64,000 nt of DNA, taken from the NCBI GenBank assembly GCA_003993805.1, contig RSEF01000001.1, forward strand, positions 152,402,917-152,466,916. The letters run 5' to 3'. Positions within the stretch are counted from its first letter, which is position 1. The number at the start of each line of letters is the position of its first letter. The notes beneath the pieces are model-generated. The model was not told the DNA's origin. It made no database searches and saw only the letters and a program-made list of their open reading frames with translations. This DNA comes from Himantopus leucocephalus (taxonomy: Eukaryota > Chordata > Aves > Charadriiformes > Recurvirostridae). Below are positions 50,201-62,700 of this stretch, one piece after another. Position numbers and translations under genes: made by a program.

Positions 50201-53200
50201 AGAGATCAGCAATCTCTCCATGGCTAGGATCTGCAGGAAACAAGTAAAATAATTTACCTCCTTTCCCTGCTTACCACTGTCTCCTCAAAATTTGCAACTT
50301 TTAAGATACATTTAGCTTTAGACAGTGAAAGGAATTTAGAACTGAAAATAGTCTTCCCTCCTGTCCCCCATGTTTTTTTGGAATGACATCGTTCATCCTA
50401 TTCAGTGATTTCCCATTACTTTGTTCGCCTTCTCCCCTGCAGATTACCTCTGTGTGCAGTCTGCCCTCTTCCTCTCTCTGTGTGGGGGAGAGCCCTCTTC
50501 CCCGTGCCTGGCTGAGGTCCTTAACAGTTTCTTGACAAAAGCCAGTTGCTCTATGTTGCCAGGCCTGTTTCTCCCACCTACTGCCCGAAAGCCCCTCTGG
50601 CTTTCCACAGATGCCAGCCAAGATGAAATCATCTGCATTTGGATGTCAGGAAGGCAGTGCTTATATTCACATGAGTCCTTAGTGCCTGACCCTATATGGC
50701 AGTTTAGCAAACTTACCTTTCCAGAGGAGTGAGGTGTTGCACAAATGTTTAATGTTTACTGTTATGTGGGATGATATTTTTCCTGAGATGAAGGGCAGGC
50801 TCGCATGATGGATGTGGTATAAGCCAATTCAAATGCACTCTGCTCATGTTGCTAGCTCTTAGCGTGGCTTTAAACTTGGGTGCAAAGCATTCACGCTGTG
50901 CTTGGAGGTGGAGTTGGGGGGTTTTGCTGATATACTGGGCTTCCCAGTGTGCCAATAGGAGCTTGGACTTATGCTTAGATGCTGCATGGGTGCTTGAACA
51001 CCTTCCCATCCTCTGGTAAATGCTCTAATTGTGGCCTTATCTGTGACTGGCCATGTTCTTGTGTATGAATGGGGTAGGTGAGCGGGGAGGGCAGTGAGGT
51101 GAACTGAGAAAAAGCTTATCCTCATGCTGAACTGACAATGTAGATGTTGCTGAACTGACTGGCTCGACTCTAGAGAACAGCTTTTGTCTTTGTTCCCCAT
51201 TGAGCAATAAGATTTCTCCTCCATCTCTGAATCAACCAAAATGGCTATAAACTGCATGGTCTTTTATGCTCTTTTCTTTCTGCATGAATCCAGTGAAATG
51301 CAGCTGTGCTGGTTTCAATCCCTGTCAGCCACAGAAAAATGTCAAATCTTCCGACAAGTTCTTTGCAATGCTGATGTGGATTTAAATGCTATCAAGCAGT
51401 AAGAACAAATGTATTTTTAGATACTTCTGTCAAGTCTGACATTGATGTGTCCTATCAGTTCATTGTCAGATTAGCCCTTTGATTTATGTGGAATAATTTG
51501 CTTGGTGACCTTTTAGAGGAAAGGTAAAATGGGAAATAACCTGAAGAAATGCCCGGTCAGCTTTTTGGAGACTTGGCATTTCGTGCTGCATCACGGTCAC
51601 AATCTGTGCTGTTTAGAGAAAAATAACAGCGATTTACCACATTGGTGACATACCAGATCGGGGGTGTAGGTCAGGAGCTTTCCTGAAAACACTGCAAAAG
51701 GTGCATAGTCCAGGCACGCACACTCTGTTGTCCTGAGGCTGGTGAAAGGGCTGGGACCTGCTGTCGCAGCTCAAGAGCTGCGAGAGCAGTGCACTGCTCT
51801 GGGATTATCAGCTGCCAGAGGCTGCCTTATCTCCTCCCATTTCCAAAAGGCAAAAAATGACACATGGACAGCCTTGGTACTGAACAGAGCCGCACTGGTG
51901 CGGTTCTGCGAAGTGGCTTGTTTTAAGGAAACAAGTCACCTGAAGCACCTGCTGTACTGCTCTTACCGTCGCTTGTTGCTTTTAAAATCTTGGTGACGTT
52001 TAGCTGTGTGGTAGGAGTGAATATACAGCATTCAGGAAGGTGTAGAAGTTTGAGTCTGAGTCTCTGGCACACTATCTACTTTTTTTGAAGCAGAAAATGC
52101 AGGAACCTCCACTTTAAAATCGGATTTGACACAAACCCTGCAAGAGCATGGTTAGGATTATATATTGAGAGATGAATTTATTTAACCTGAGGGCAGCAAG
52201 AGAGGATTAGATATTTTAATTCCCTCCTTTTCCCTAATGACTGTACAGAGTGCTGACACTTGTTTGGCTTGGAGAAGATGACCTGTACACTGAAGTGATT
52301 AGTGTGTGCAGTGAATTTTTTAACACCTCCTACTGAAAACAAAATGCTGTCTCACAAAACAAAGCACATTTTTCATGGGGCAGTACTATGAAATCAGGAG
52401 CATTATCACTCAAGTGGGACATGCAGCTTATGAATTGGTCTCGCAGATCGTGAAATTTGTGACCTATCTTGTCAAGGCAGCTGGGTGATGATTTTCAATG
52501 CTCTCACAAGTGACGTGACNATGACTTAACAACGTGGAAAATGTATCTCAGTAGGAATAGCTGTGGTTTAACATTTCAGAATAGCTAGATACTTTGCTGC
52601 TGAACTTGAGGTGATAACTTTAGCTACATAATTTCTAAAACATACCTGTCAGTTCAGTTTTTCCTGGGAATTNGTGACTTAACAACATGGAAAATGTATC
52701 TCAGTAGGAATAGCTGTGGATTAACATTTCAGAATAGCTAGATACTTTGCTGCTGAACTTGGTGATAACTTTAGCTACCTAATTTCTAAAACATACCTGT
52801 CAGTTCAGTTTTTCCTGGGAATTCTTACATGGTAGATAAAGGAATGTACAGATGAGGCAAAAAACCTACTGTAAATTAGTAGGTGTTTATTTCTTAGAGG
52901 ACAACTTGTTTTGGTATGTTTCCAAATTAAATGTGCAATTGTGCCTTTAAACACAGGACAGTTTTCTCATTAAAAAGATAAGGCCTGAATATAGATCCCC
53001 TCCTCGGCTCAGTCCTGTTGCTTTAAAAAGCCTATTACCTGTACAAATAGCTGCAATTAAAGTTTGGCCTCCTACCGTTCATAATTTACTTGAATTGAAA
53101 ATCAGTAAGGAAAGAAATTTTGTTTCATTTATTTGGGCATCTGATCCAGAATTATACACTTCAGGGATAGATTATACAGGTGACCCATAGGTGGAATATG

Positions 53201-53402
53201 TTTGGAGAATTTTTAATATTTTTTTTTAAACTACAGGCTTGTTGAATTTCTGTGAGTAAGAGAAAAGATTGAATAAAAAGCATCAATAATGTCCCTTTCA
53301 GTTACTCCAGGGTAATTTGACCCATATCTCTGTATAACTGTAGTCATGTGAATGTGAAAACTACCAGCTTTTTTTAAAGCTAACTGTACTTTGCTTTTGG
53401 TA
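47241..53402. other. Convergent intergenic region, GYG2 to arylsulfatase
   Basis: No gene is recognised on either strand; open frames are short and unlike known proteins. It holds the N-joined duplication at 52522-52823. For the minus-strand sulfatase gene, a TTTATT at 53128-53133 (AATAAA on minus) lies about 270 bp past its stop and could be its poly(A) signal. Confidence 0.5.
52522..52823. repeat. About 150-bp direct duplication joined by one N
   Basis: Copies at 52522-52672 and 52675-52823 flank the N at 52673. A further N at 52520 precedes copy one. Differences include AACGTGG versus AACATGG, a two-base indel and two single changes. It is likely an unmerged contig overlap. Confidence 0.85.
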
Positions 53403-53773
53403 TTAAAGTATGCCATCTCCCTTGTTGTTTTCTTCATCACACCAACAGAATGGGAATGTGCCACAGCATGGCTGCAGCCACGGCTTCCATATATTATTGT
53501 AAGGAGACAGCTGTTGTGGGACTGGAGTCAGTGTCTTGCGATGCTCTTCTACAGCCTCTCCTATTCTCCTCATTACAGTGTCGAACAAGGGCTCAGTGTC
53601 AGCTGATAGAGGATTTGCCTCAGAAGGATCTTTTGAGAGATCAAACAGCAGCGGAGGGTGATGATGAGTTACCCCATCTCCGAAACATGGGCAGATTCCT
53701 CTTCCAAAACAGGCCCCAGAAGCTTCTGGTTGGAACACTGGAGTAGTATAATGAGCTTTCCATACAGTGCCAC
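53403..53773 (-). CDS. ARSH: Arylsulfatase last exon
   Basis: Acceptor CTGTCACAG. It encodes [46 protein letters not shown] and [15 protein letters not shown], then a short acidic tail and TAA. The sequence needs a preceding phase-1 exon, which is not found. Confidence 0.93.
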
Positions 53774-56700
53774 CTGTGACAGAAGAAGCACATATGAACA
53801 GCTTAATGGCATTAGGAGTCAGGGGAGGTCCCTGAAAGGTTGGATCATGTTTTAAGTGATCTGCTTTGTCGTTCCTAGGGCAAGCTTATGCCGGGGTTGT
53901 CGCATATGGGGAAAGGCTCTTTTGGGAGCTGGCAGGGATTCAGAAGGGGTTTTGTGGCTCTTGGGTACACCGTGGCTCTGGGTATGTGCAGGGCCATGTA
54001 CACTATGTGGGTGGTTAGGTCTAATTATTTTGGGTGCAGAGGGAGTCTTTGTCACTTTCTTGTGTCCCTTTAAAACTCTACCCGCCCCTTGGGGAGGGCG
54101 GGGGGTATGGGGGGAACGGAGAATGTAGCCCCCAGTTTCTGGGTGCAGATACTGGTAGGTGGTTCTTCTGTTGGCTCTCTACATCTGCGCCAAGAAGAGC
54201 ACCTGGACAGAAACTGGTCACAGCTCATTTCCATGCTCATGTTCCAGCATGCTTTCTAGTAGGGTGGTAATTGCAGGCCGTGAAAAGAGTAAAATGTGGT
54301 GTCTAGTTTTACACTAACTTGATGAAGGCAATGAGTTTGCAGCTTTAGAGCTTGTACTTTACCAAGCTCTAGTGCTGACCACTGGGTAAATGCAGGTCTG
54401 TAACATGTAATGAAGAAATGACAAATGACTAGGACTGAATGTGAATCTCCAACAGGAGATTTTCCTTCCTTCTCCCTCCTCCTTTCCACCCCCCTATTCC
54501 TCACCCTGTGTTCAGAAAGCACAATGCTGAACTCNCGCTAGACTCGGAGGCAAGGGTGTGCCCAGCAAGAAGACAGCAATTAGACACTCTGCGTGAAAAA
54601 GGGAGAGGAAAAGAAAAGGGATGTTCAACACAAAAAGGTGACAGCTGCATTGTCCCTACATGGCATTTTCTTTTTGCTTCAATGGAATCTGCTTAACTGT
54701 CCTCCCTTCTGTTGTCCCTTCATGACTGGGAGTCTGCAAGTTTATTCTTCTAGCTGTCGTGTCACTACTGCTAGAACATATTTTGTTAATTAATAAAATT
54801 TAAAAACTTCTTAAAAGGTGAGGGGGAACAACATATTAAGGTTCAGACAATCTTTTAGCTTAAAATGTCCAGTTGCTGGCTGGTTGGCTGGCTAGCTATG
54901 TATCTATTTCCACCCCACGGCTTCCATGTCCTACTAAGCTATGCTTCTGCACATCTGTGGAGGGATGATGTCTCAATGGTTCTGAAATGTTTTGGCATAA
55001 TCGTTAGAAACGTCACAGACTAGATGTCTCCATTTCTGAAATTGTGAGAGAAAGGATGCAGAAGGTAAATTTTTTTTTTTCTTTTTTTAAAAGAAATGGG
55101 CTCACTTCCTGATGGTTTACAGAGGACAGGTATTCCTTAGGTGTGTGCTTTGCTCCCCATAACTTATATACTGTAGGGCAGCTCAGAGAAGTGAGTGTAG
55201 AGTGTCTGAGGAGAATTGGTGGGAGGTGATTCTTCCTCTCTGCTCTGGTGAGACCCCACCTGGNNNNNNNNNNNNNNNNNNNNNNNNNNNNNNNNNNNNN
55301 NNNNNNNNNNNNNNNNNNNNNNNNNNNNNNNNNNNNNNNNNNNNNNNNNNNNNNNNNNNNNNNAAAAAAAAAAAACAAAACCCAAAACCCCAAAAACCAA
55401 CAAACACAAAAAAAAAAACACCAAAAAAGCCCCCAAAACCCCCACTTCCTTAATTGACTAACAGTTGGTTTAGTTACACACCACCAGTACTTTATGCTTT
55501 TTGCTCAAACAGCTCAGCCGCCCACGCTTTCTTATGTTCTTTAGAGGAGTCTAACACAGATGCTACATAAGGTTTACTATTGAGGAAGCTACTTCTCCAG
55601 CCCTGGCAGCCAAACGCCGGCCACGTGCCCTTTGCTCCACCTTCCCTACTGATGAAAAACCAGGCTTCCTAGTCTTGGAAAGGGCCTGTCCTAGTCCTCT
55701 AACAGGACCAACCAGCTTTGTGAATATCTGTGGATTTCTCATAAAAAGTAAGATTAAAAGAGGTTTTTTGGGGTTTTGTTTTTACAGGCATCCCAGCGTC
55801 CCAAATCAACCGGGTTGCCTTTTAGTGATTAGAAAATTGAGTTAGCTAAATGACCCTTGATAAAACATACTGTTTTCCTTTGCCTTTTCCATATAAGCAG
55901 AAAAGTTGAGGAAAGCTACGCTGAAAGCTAGAGAATTGCCTGGGTAAGAAAAAAAACCAGAATTTAACCTGTGGCTGTTCGGATGCATGACGTATATAGT
56001 CAGCTTCTATCTAAATCAAGAAAGGGGAGCAAGTATGGTTTATGAAGCCACCTTTGTACCTGTCCTGAGGCACTACCCCTCCAGCCAGCTGAACCACTGT
56101 TGGGAAAACGTCCATAAGGCTTGTCAGTTCACTGATAACTGTCCCTGCAGGCAACACTCCTGGCCAGCTAACTATTCCCGGGACGCGGATCCCTCCTTCC
56201 CAGCCTCCCATTCCTTTTCCACCTGTTAGAGAGGAGGGCAAAAACACCAAAAAAGATAAAAGAACAAAAGATATTAAATGTTTATTATGCATATGTAATA
56301 AAAGGGTTTAAAACTTTTAGAATATTCAAATAACTTTAATGAAAACGCTAAATCCTGGAGAACAGTAGAATGACTACAGTGCAAATTCCGTTCTTCAAAA
56401 ATACGTATTATTAACCTCTTAATTTTACACGGCTTTCTTGGGTGGCACATAGAGCAACCCACTACTAAGCAGTATTTTTGGCAGAAGAGGAACAATTCCA
56501 CTCTGACATTCTGACCCACAATTTTAATTGAATGTCATGTCTGAGGATAATCTCCACACTCCCTAATAACATGCCTGAGAAAGAAGTCTGTTATTAATAA
56601 CAAGGAAAATCTCACTTTGTGTCAATGGAATAGAGGTTGCAGCCCCACTTGGTGCCCGAGGAAGGGGGATTAACACAGGACAAGTTTGGTGCTGAGACAG

Positions 56701-59700
56701 TTCACAATCAGAGGCAGCAGGAACACTATGAAATGATTTGCAGTTCTGGGGAGCAGTGAGGTGAATCAGGATAACGTTTGCTTGCCCTCCAGGAGTTTAC
56801 AGACACAGGGATGCTCTGAGGTGGTCCTAAATGGAAGAGTGCAGAACTCGTGCAGTAAATAGGGGAGCACTCTGAATATGCTGCAGTGATGAAGACTTTC
56901 CACCTTCATTTCTGTTCAAGTTGCCTTGAGGTAATCCAAAGAGTATTTCTTAACTTGGTTTCTCTTGCATTCCTCTAGTGTTCTTCTAAATTCTTTCCTT
57001 CATGCATTGGCTCTCTTGCCAGTCAAAATATTCATTGTTTCAAATAGTATTTCAAAGTGAGAACCATTAACTAATTACAGATATGAATTACATATGTCAA
57101 GGATGAGAATATTAATGAAACAATATGGTTTAAAGCCAGAACTCCAAGTTGAGTGTCCAGTTAGAAAACAAAAATTGCAAACTGTTGAAGCTCAGGTACC
57201 TATATGACCTTTGCTCTGTTATTCCTCCTATCAAGGGCAGAAATGACAAGTCATCGCTGGAAAGCGTTGTAGGAAAACTGGCAGACAAAACTTGAAGCTA
57301 GCTTATTAGCTCGGCTCATAGATCAGCAGCTGGTTGGTAGTTTATACTAGCCTCTGGCTTCGCTAAGTAATGCCAGACTTTGCTATGGAGGAGGTGTGCT
57401 CATAGTCACAGCTGAGAGGCAAGGTTCCCAGAGCTTGGTTTTAAAGGCTGACAGGGTGGCACGATGGATTATAAACAGTGCAAGTCCAGCTGCTTGAGCA
57501 ACAATCTCTGTGCTATGTAAGATAACGGTATCTCATGCTTTGTTATTCACTAGTGGCTGTTCCTGTTATTCAAATGCGTGGCTTATCTATCTCCTTGTTT
57601 TTAATATCCTGTTAGCAATAGCAGCAGTGAGTTCTACAGATGTTTGGAAATGAAACTTTTTTTTTTTTTAACTTCTTTGGGTCACTGCTAGTTAGTTTCA
57701 CTGGGACGTCCCCTGTTCTGCTGTATGTGGACATAAATGGGAATGCCTTTCTGTTATTAATATCTAAACTGATATTAATCTCCTCTTCTCTCATGATTTC
57801 ATCATTGTCCGCTCATACTGAAATCTCTGTCTAATCACATTCATCTTTCCTCTCCGGATTCTCCTGTTACTCGTACACTTGGTGTTAGCCTAGTAGAAGT
57901 GAATTCCCTACGTTAGGGTCTGAGCTATTCAAGTGAGCCTTTTTGCATCTGTTAATGGTACAGAGACTTCATATGCAGAACTGAAGGCTAATTTAGCACT
58001 TACGACTGACCCTGGATGAGATCCCAGCTGTACCAAGCATTGCTTGTGTGGCTTATCAAGTAACTTACTACTAGACAGTGTGAATTTTGATGCTGAGCCA
58101 AGATCAAGGCACTTGAATCTTCTCCTGCAGGGAATTAAGCGATGGGAGCAGTTTTCAGGCTTCATTATACAGTAAGTGTCAAGCTGCCCAAGCTGTCACA
58201 GTGGCTTTTTGAGGCTTGGCAGTCTGGCGGGAGCACACGCAAGAGACACCAGAGATCTTCATTTCCATAGAACTTTTGACACTGTGTTGCAAGCCAGTCA
58301 TAGAAAGAGAGTCTAGATGAAACATCTGTATGATAGATGAGAAACTGGAAAACTGTATCAAGAAAGTAATCATCATGATATATGCTAGTGTTGACGTAGA
58401 TAATTGTCTACTGTGAAAAACAAAAGGATGTTTCAAGTGAGACTCCAAACGGCGTGTTCAGGATCTGCAACAGGGGAAGTTCAGATTGAACATTAGGAAA
58501 AGGTTCTTCACTGAGAGGGTGGTCGGTCACTGGAACAGGGTCCCCAGGGCGGTGGTCACAGCACCAAGCCTGTCAGAGTTCAAGAAGCATCTGGACGACA
58601 CTCAGTTATATGGTTTAGTTTCAGGTAGTCCTGCGAGGAGCAGAGAGTTGGGCTCAATGATCCTTATGGGTCCCTTCCCACTTGAGATATTCTATGATAC
58701 TACAACATTTTCAAGTAGTGCTTTGGGTTATGGATTAGATACTATGCTTATAATATTTAAAGACAACGTGCAACTAGAAGGAGGTACAAGTGTACTGGAA
58801 TCTAAGGATGAAGGAGGGGGAACATAACAGCATTGAAATACATGATGACCCTGCAACAACAGGCTGTTGCAAGGAAGAAAGGAAGAATCTCTTCTTTGTA
58901 GATTGGTGAATAGGGCAAGATTTGTTGCTTAAACTGCAGCAAGGAAATCCACTGTAGGTACTAGGAAAAAACCTCCAGTAGCACAGACAATGAAAACTGG
59001 ATTATCTGAGGAATCACTGAAGGTCTTTAAGAATAGGTTAGACAATATAGCTGTCAGGAGTAGCTTTGGTGAAAGGAAAGTTGTCTTGGAGCTGAAAGAT
59101 GAATAGCTGATGCCCTGAATCTGCTGTAGCGCTACAATCCACAATTATCATCCTGCCATATAGCTTAGTAAAGATTTGGATGTATTTTATTCTATCATTT
59201 TCAAGAGGAAGTCCTATGCATGTACACACTACCAAAATTTTACCTTTATAGATCCCATTCCATCCACCCAACTGAGCATTTCCTCTGTGAGCCTCTAAGG
59301 ATCCTCCATGATCAGATGCAAAATAAATGAATGTGGTATTCTTCAAGCCTTCTTTGTCGATAGCATCCAGAAGCCTGCCTATAAACAAAGCAAAGCATCA
59401 TAATTATATCTGGAGATGCAGCCAAATTTTTTAGGTCTTGACTCAAAATTCACTGAAGACCAAGTCTTCCCGTTTATCTGAACTAGTTCTGTTATGAGCT
59501 ACCACAAGCAATGCAAAGAGTAATCCTGCATTACAGAAATAATAAGAGCCAAAGGGAAAGCTGCTTAATCTCTCCAAAATCTGTTTGTGGTGTCTATAAA
59601 AACAGGAAAATAAAAAATAAAACCAACTGGAAAATAATCTAAATGAACGATCCTTTTATTCAAGCTACTCAGAATACTCTCAGCTTTATGCTTTAAATTC

Positions 59701-62700
59701 TCTGAGTCAAGGATTGCCTCCATTGTGTAGCCTCGAGCATCTTGAAAAGCTTAAATAATAGTGCTGCCTAGATTCCTAATCATAGAAAACTGCTGTGTCT
59801 CACCAGGAACTGAACAGGGACACTGAGATCAGCCTGCATACTATCAACTGAAATCTTTTTCTGATGTCAGTGGTAAAAATTTCACAGACTGTAATTAAAA
59901 CCTAACTTCATAAGGCATGCTTTTGGTACTGATAGCATCAAATATTTACACAGAGTATGATTTATCTTTGATTGCTTGTCCTCATCACCTTCTGCATCAA
60001 ATATATTTGCCAAGAACAGCTTCCATAGCTACGGAAGCAGCAGCAAAAGATGAAGCACACAAGGAAAAAGCATAAGCCAGCGATGGGCTCTTTTGATCAG
60101 TCTCTACTCCTTTACAGACTTCTTGGGTCTCCTTGGTCAAACTACTTATTGACGTTACCTAAAGATAGACACCTTCCCCGAAAAAGAGTTTAGATTGAGT
60201 CTAGGCATATTGGTTCTCAATTAGACTCCGAATCTCTTACTTAGCTGTTCAGCTCTGGAGACTAGCTGCCATCCTGTTTAGCCTATACAAGGCATATTCT
60301 TTATNGAGTTTAGATTGAGTCTAGGCATATTGGTTCTCAATTAGACTCCAAATCTCTTATTTAGCTGTTCAGCTCTGGAGACTAGCTGCCATCCTGTTTT
60401 GCCTATACAAGGCATATTCTTTACACCATCGGGCTTCTGCTATCCAGCTCTGCTTGCGTAGCCTGTGCCTGAAGGTGACTAGTGCCAAAAAATTGGAAGA
60501 GGAGCATGGCAGAGTCCTCTGGTTCAACTGGATCTTGCAGGAGTTCTCAGCCTGCCCATCAGAAGCAATCAGGCTCCTCTCAAAATACAATTTTGTAAAT
60601 GTGGTTACTGGAAGAAGAAAAGGTTCAGGGACTGAATATTGGCCTGGACAGGAGGTAAATACTTTTTCAATAGGGTCTTCACTTTTGACTGAATACAAAC
60701 AGTAGCTATCTCCCTCCATCCCATTGAAGCAGAAAGGAATGACTCAGTAAGGCTTAAAAACCTAATTAAAATCCTAATTTAAGGTTTAAAAACCTAATTG
60801 GCACTCAGAGCCTAGATTTAGACCTAAGTGAGTCTTCACGATGTACTGACTTCACAGAATTTATTAAGTGAAACTCCGCAGATTTTAATTTGGCCTTTTA
60901 GCCAGGAGGGAGTTCTGGTTTCTGCTCCAAGGATTATTCTTCGATAAAAAAGAACAAGTACACAAACCAACCACCATATAATCTAATATCACTTACATCT
61001 TCTGGGACTAGACAGAGCTGCAGAAATGTCATACATTTTGATTAACAACATGATCAAGCACTATTTGATTATTTGACTGCATTTAACACTGCAGCACAGA
61101 AGTGTGTCAACTAAAAAAAGAAAAAGAACAGATCCTCACAAGAAAAGTTTGAGCTTTCATCTTAAGAAAGGAAAACAAGAGGTGTGATAATGGAATGGCA
61201 ATCTCTGGAGCTAACTGTGTATCCAAGGCAAGTTCACCGATTTTTGACATGTGCAAAAAGGGAGTTCTGTGACCACCCCTTTAATTTGTATTCAAATAAA
61301 GGATTTTCTTCAAGAAAACCACTTACCCACCATCCAGTCCATCTCCTCTACGTTATCTCCATATAGGCCATGCCTGCTTCTCCCCTGAAACTTCTTTGTG
61401 GTAATGAGGGGGGTGTGAACATGTAAAAGGGAAACAAAGAGAAGAAATGGTCTATGCTTGTTTCTGAAATAAAAGAAAACAATAGTCATTTCTCTGCAAA
61501 CTGCCACTCAACCCAAAATATAAGAGTGGTATTGTAGACTAACTCAATAAAAATTATTATTGTGGTCTAAACCAAAAAGTTTTGATTTTGACATCTTTGC
61601 AGTTTTGAGGTTTTAGGAGACAAAGGGGATTAAAACAGCCCTCAAAAATGTTGGTTAGGTATTAAGACCAAAATAGTAATGGGCCCTTTCTTTTTCTGGT
61701 TCCATTAGATGTGTAGAACTTCAAAGAAATAACAAAGAAAGTTCACAGCCAGAAGACTAACACACTCTCAGAGACAAGGAGAACAGGACTCGCTTGCTTA
61801 AACTTAAACATGGATGTCACCAAGCATCTGAGACACCCTCATGGAAGAGGCAGATACGACACTGCACCCACAGGGGAGCCATATCCCTTTAATATCAGGC
61901 CAGGCAGCATATCCTCGGAACCTGAGATCATCTATGCTCAAAGTTTTACAGCAGGGATTTATTTTATCTCCAATTTCCCTTAAAAACCAAAGAAACAGAC
62001 CCTAAATCCTGACAGAAACAGTATAATCTCAATCAAGGATATGCCCAGACTTGACACACGTATACTTTTAAAGACTTAGTGGTTTGTTCAATTCCAGTTG
62101 AGGTTATTGATAATACTCTAAATGAAGGACACCTTTGGAAAACAAAACAAAACTCACTATCACTCTCCTGTTTGTAAAATATTAATTTCATATGACGCTT
62201 TCTATGACAGTCCATTCATCGGGCTAAGATCATTTTTCTGTTCCTACTGGCAGAAGGCCCAGTCCTTTGCCAGGACCTTTTTATACTAGGTGAACAAAAC
62301 AGAAACACACAAAAAATCATCTTCCTTTTCCTGAGGAGCTGACAAGCTATGTGTAAGATGAAGGACAGTAGTTGGATGCTGACAGGTAGGGGGATGCCAG
62401 AAAACAACAAATTACTGGCCAGCATCAGGATGGGTAGTTCAGCATGCCAGCTGCCTAACCTAGAGGTGTATGACACAGTAATCACATTTTAAAAATCCTT
62501 AAAACGCGATACAATTTTTGTTGGTTACCTTTGAATGAACGAAACAGCCTCCTTCAGCATATTAGAAGTAGTTTTTTCTAGATTCATGGGTTGTTCAGTG
62601 ATATCATGGTTTCTCATCAGGATACAGTTCCAGTACTTGGTTAAACCATAGCTGGAGAACCAGGAGATGAAATACAGGAAACCGCAGATGACCAGACATA

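Noticed and set aside
57929..58165. 78-codon frame (-) directly after the unassigned 58165-58407 frame
   Set aside because: It has a different frame and composition and no recognisable motif. It is at most a 3' UTR of the putative exon.
60369..60719. Open frame of 116 codons (-), overlapped by an 83-codon frame (60454-60705, +)
   Set aside because: One end lies in an N-joined duplicate, neither frame resembles a known family, and no splice context links them to a gene.
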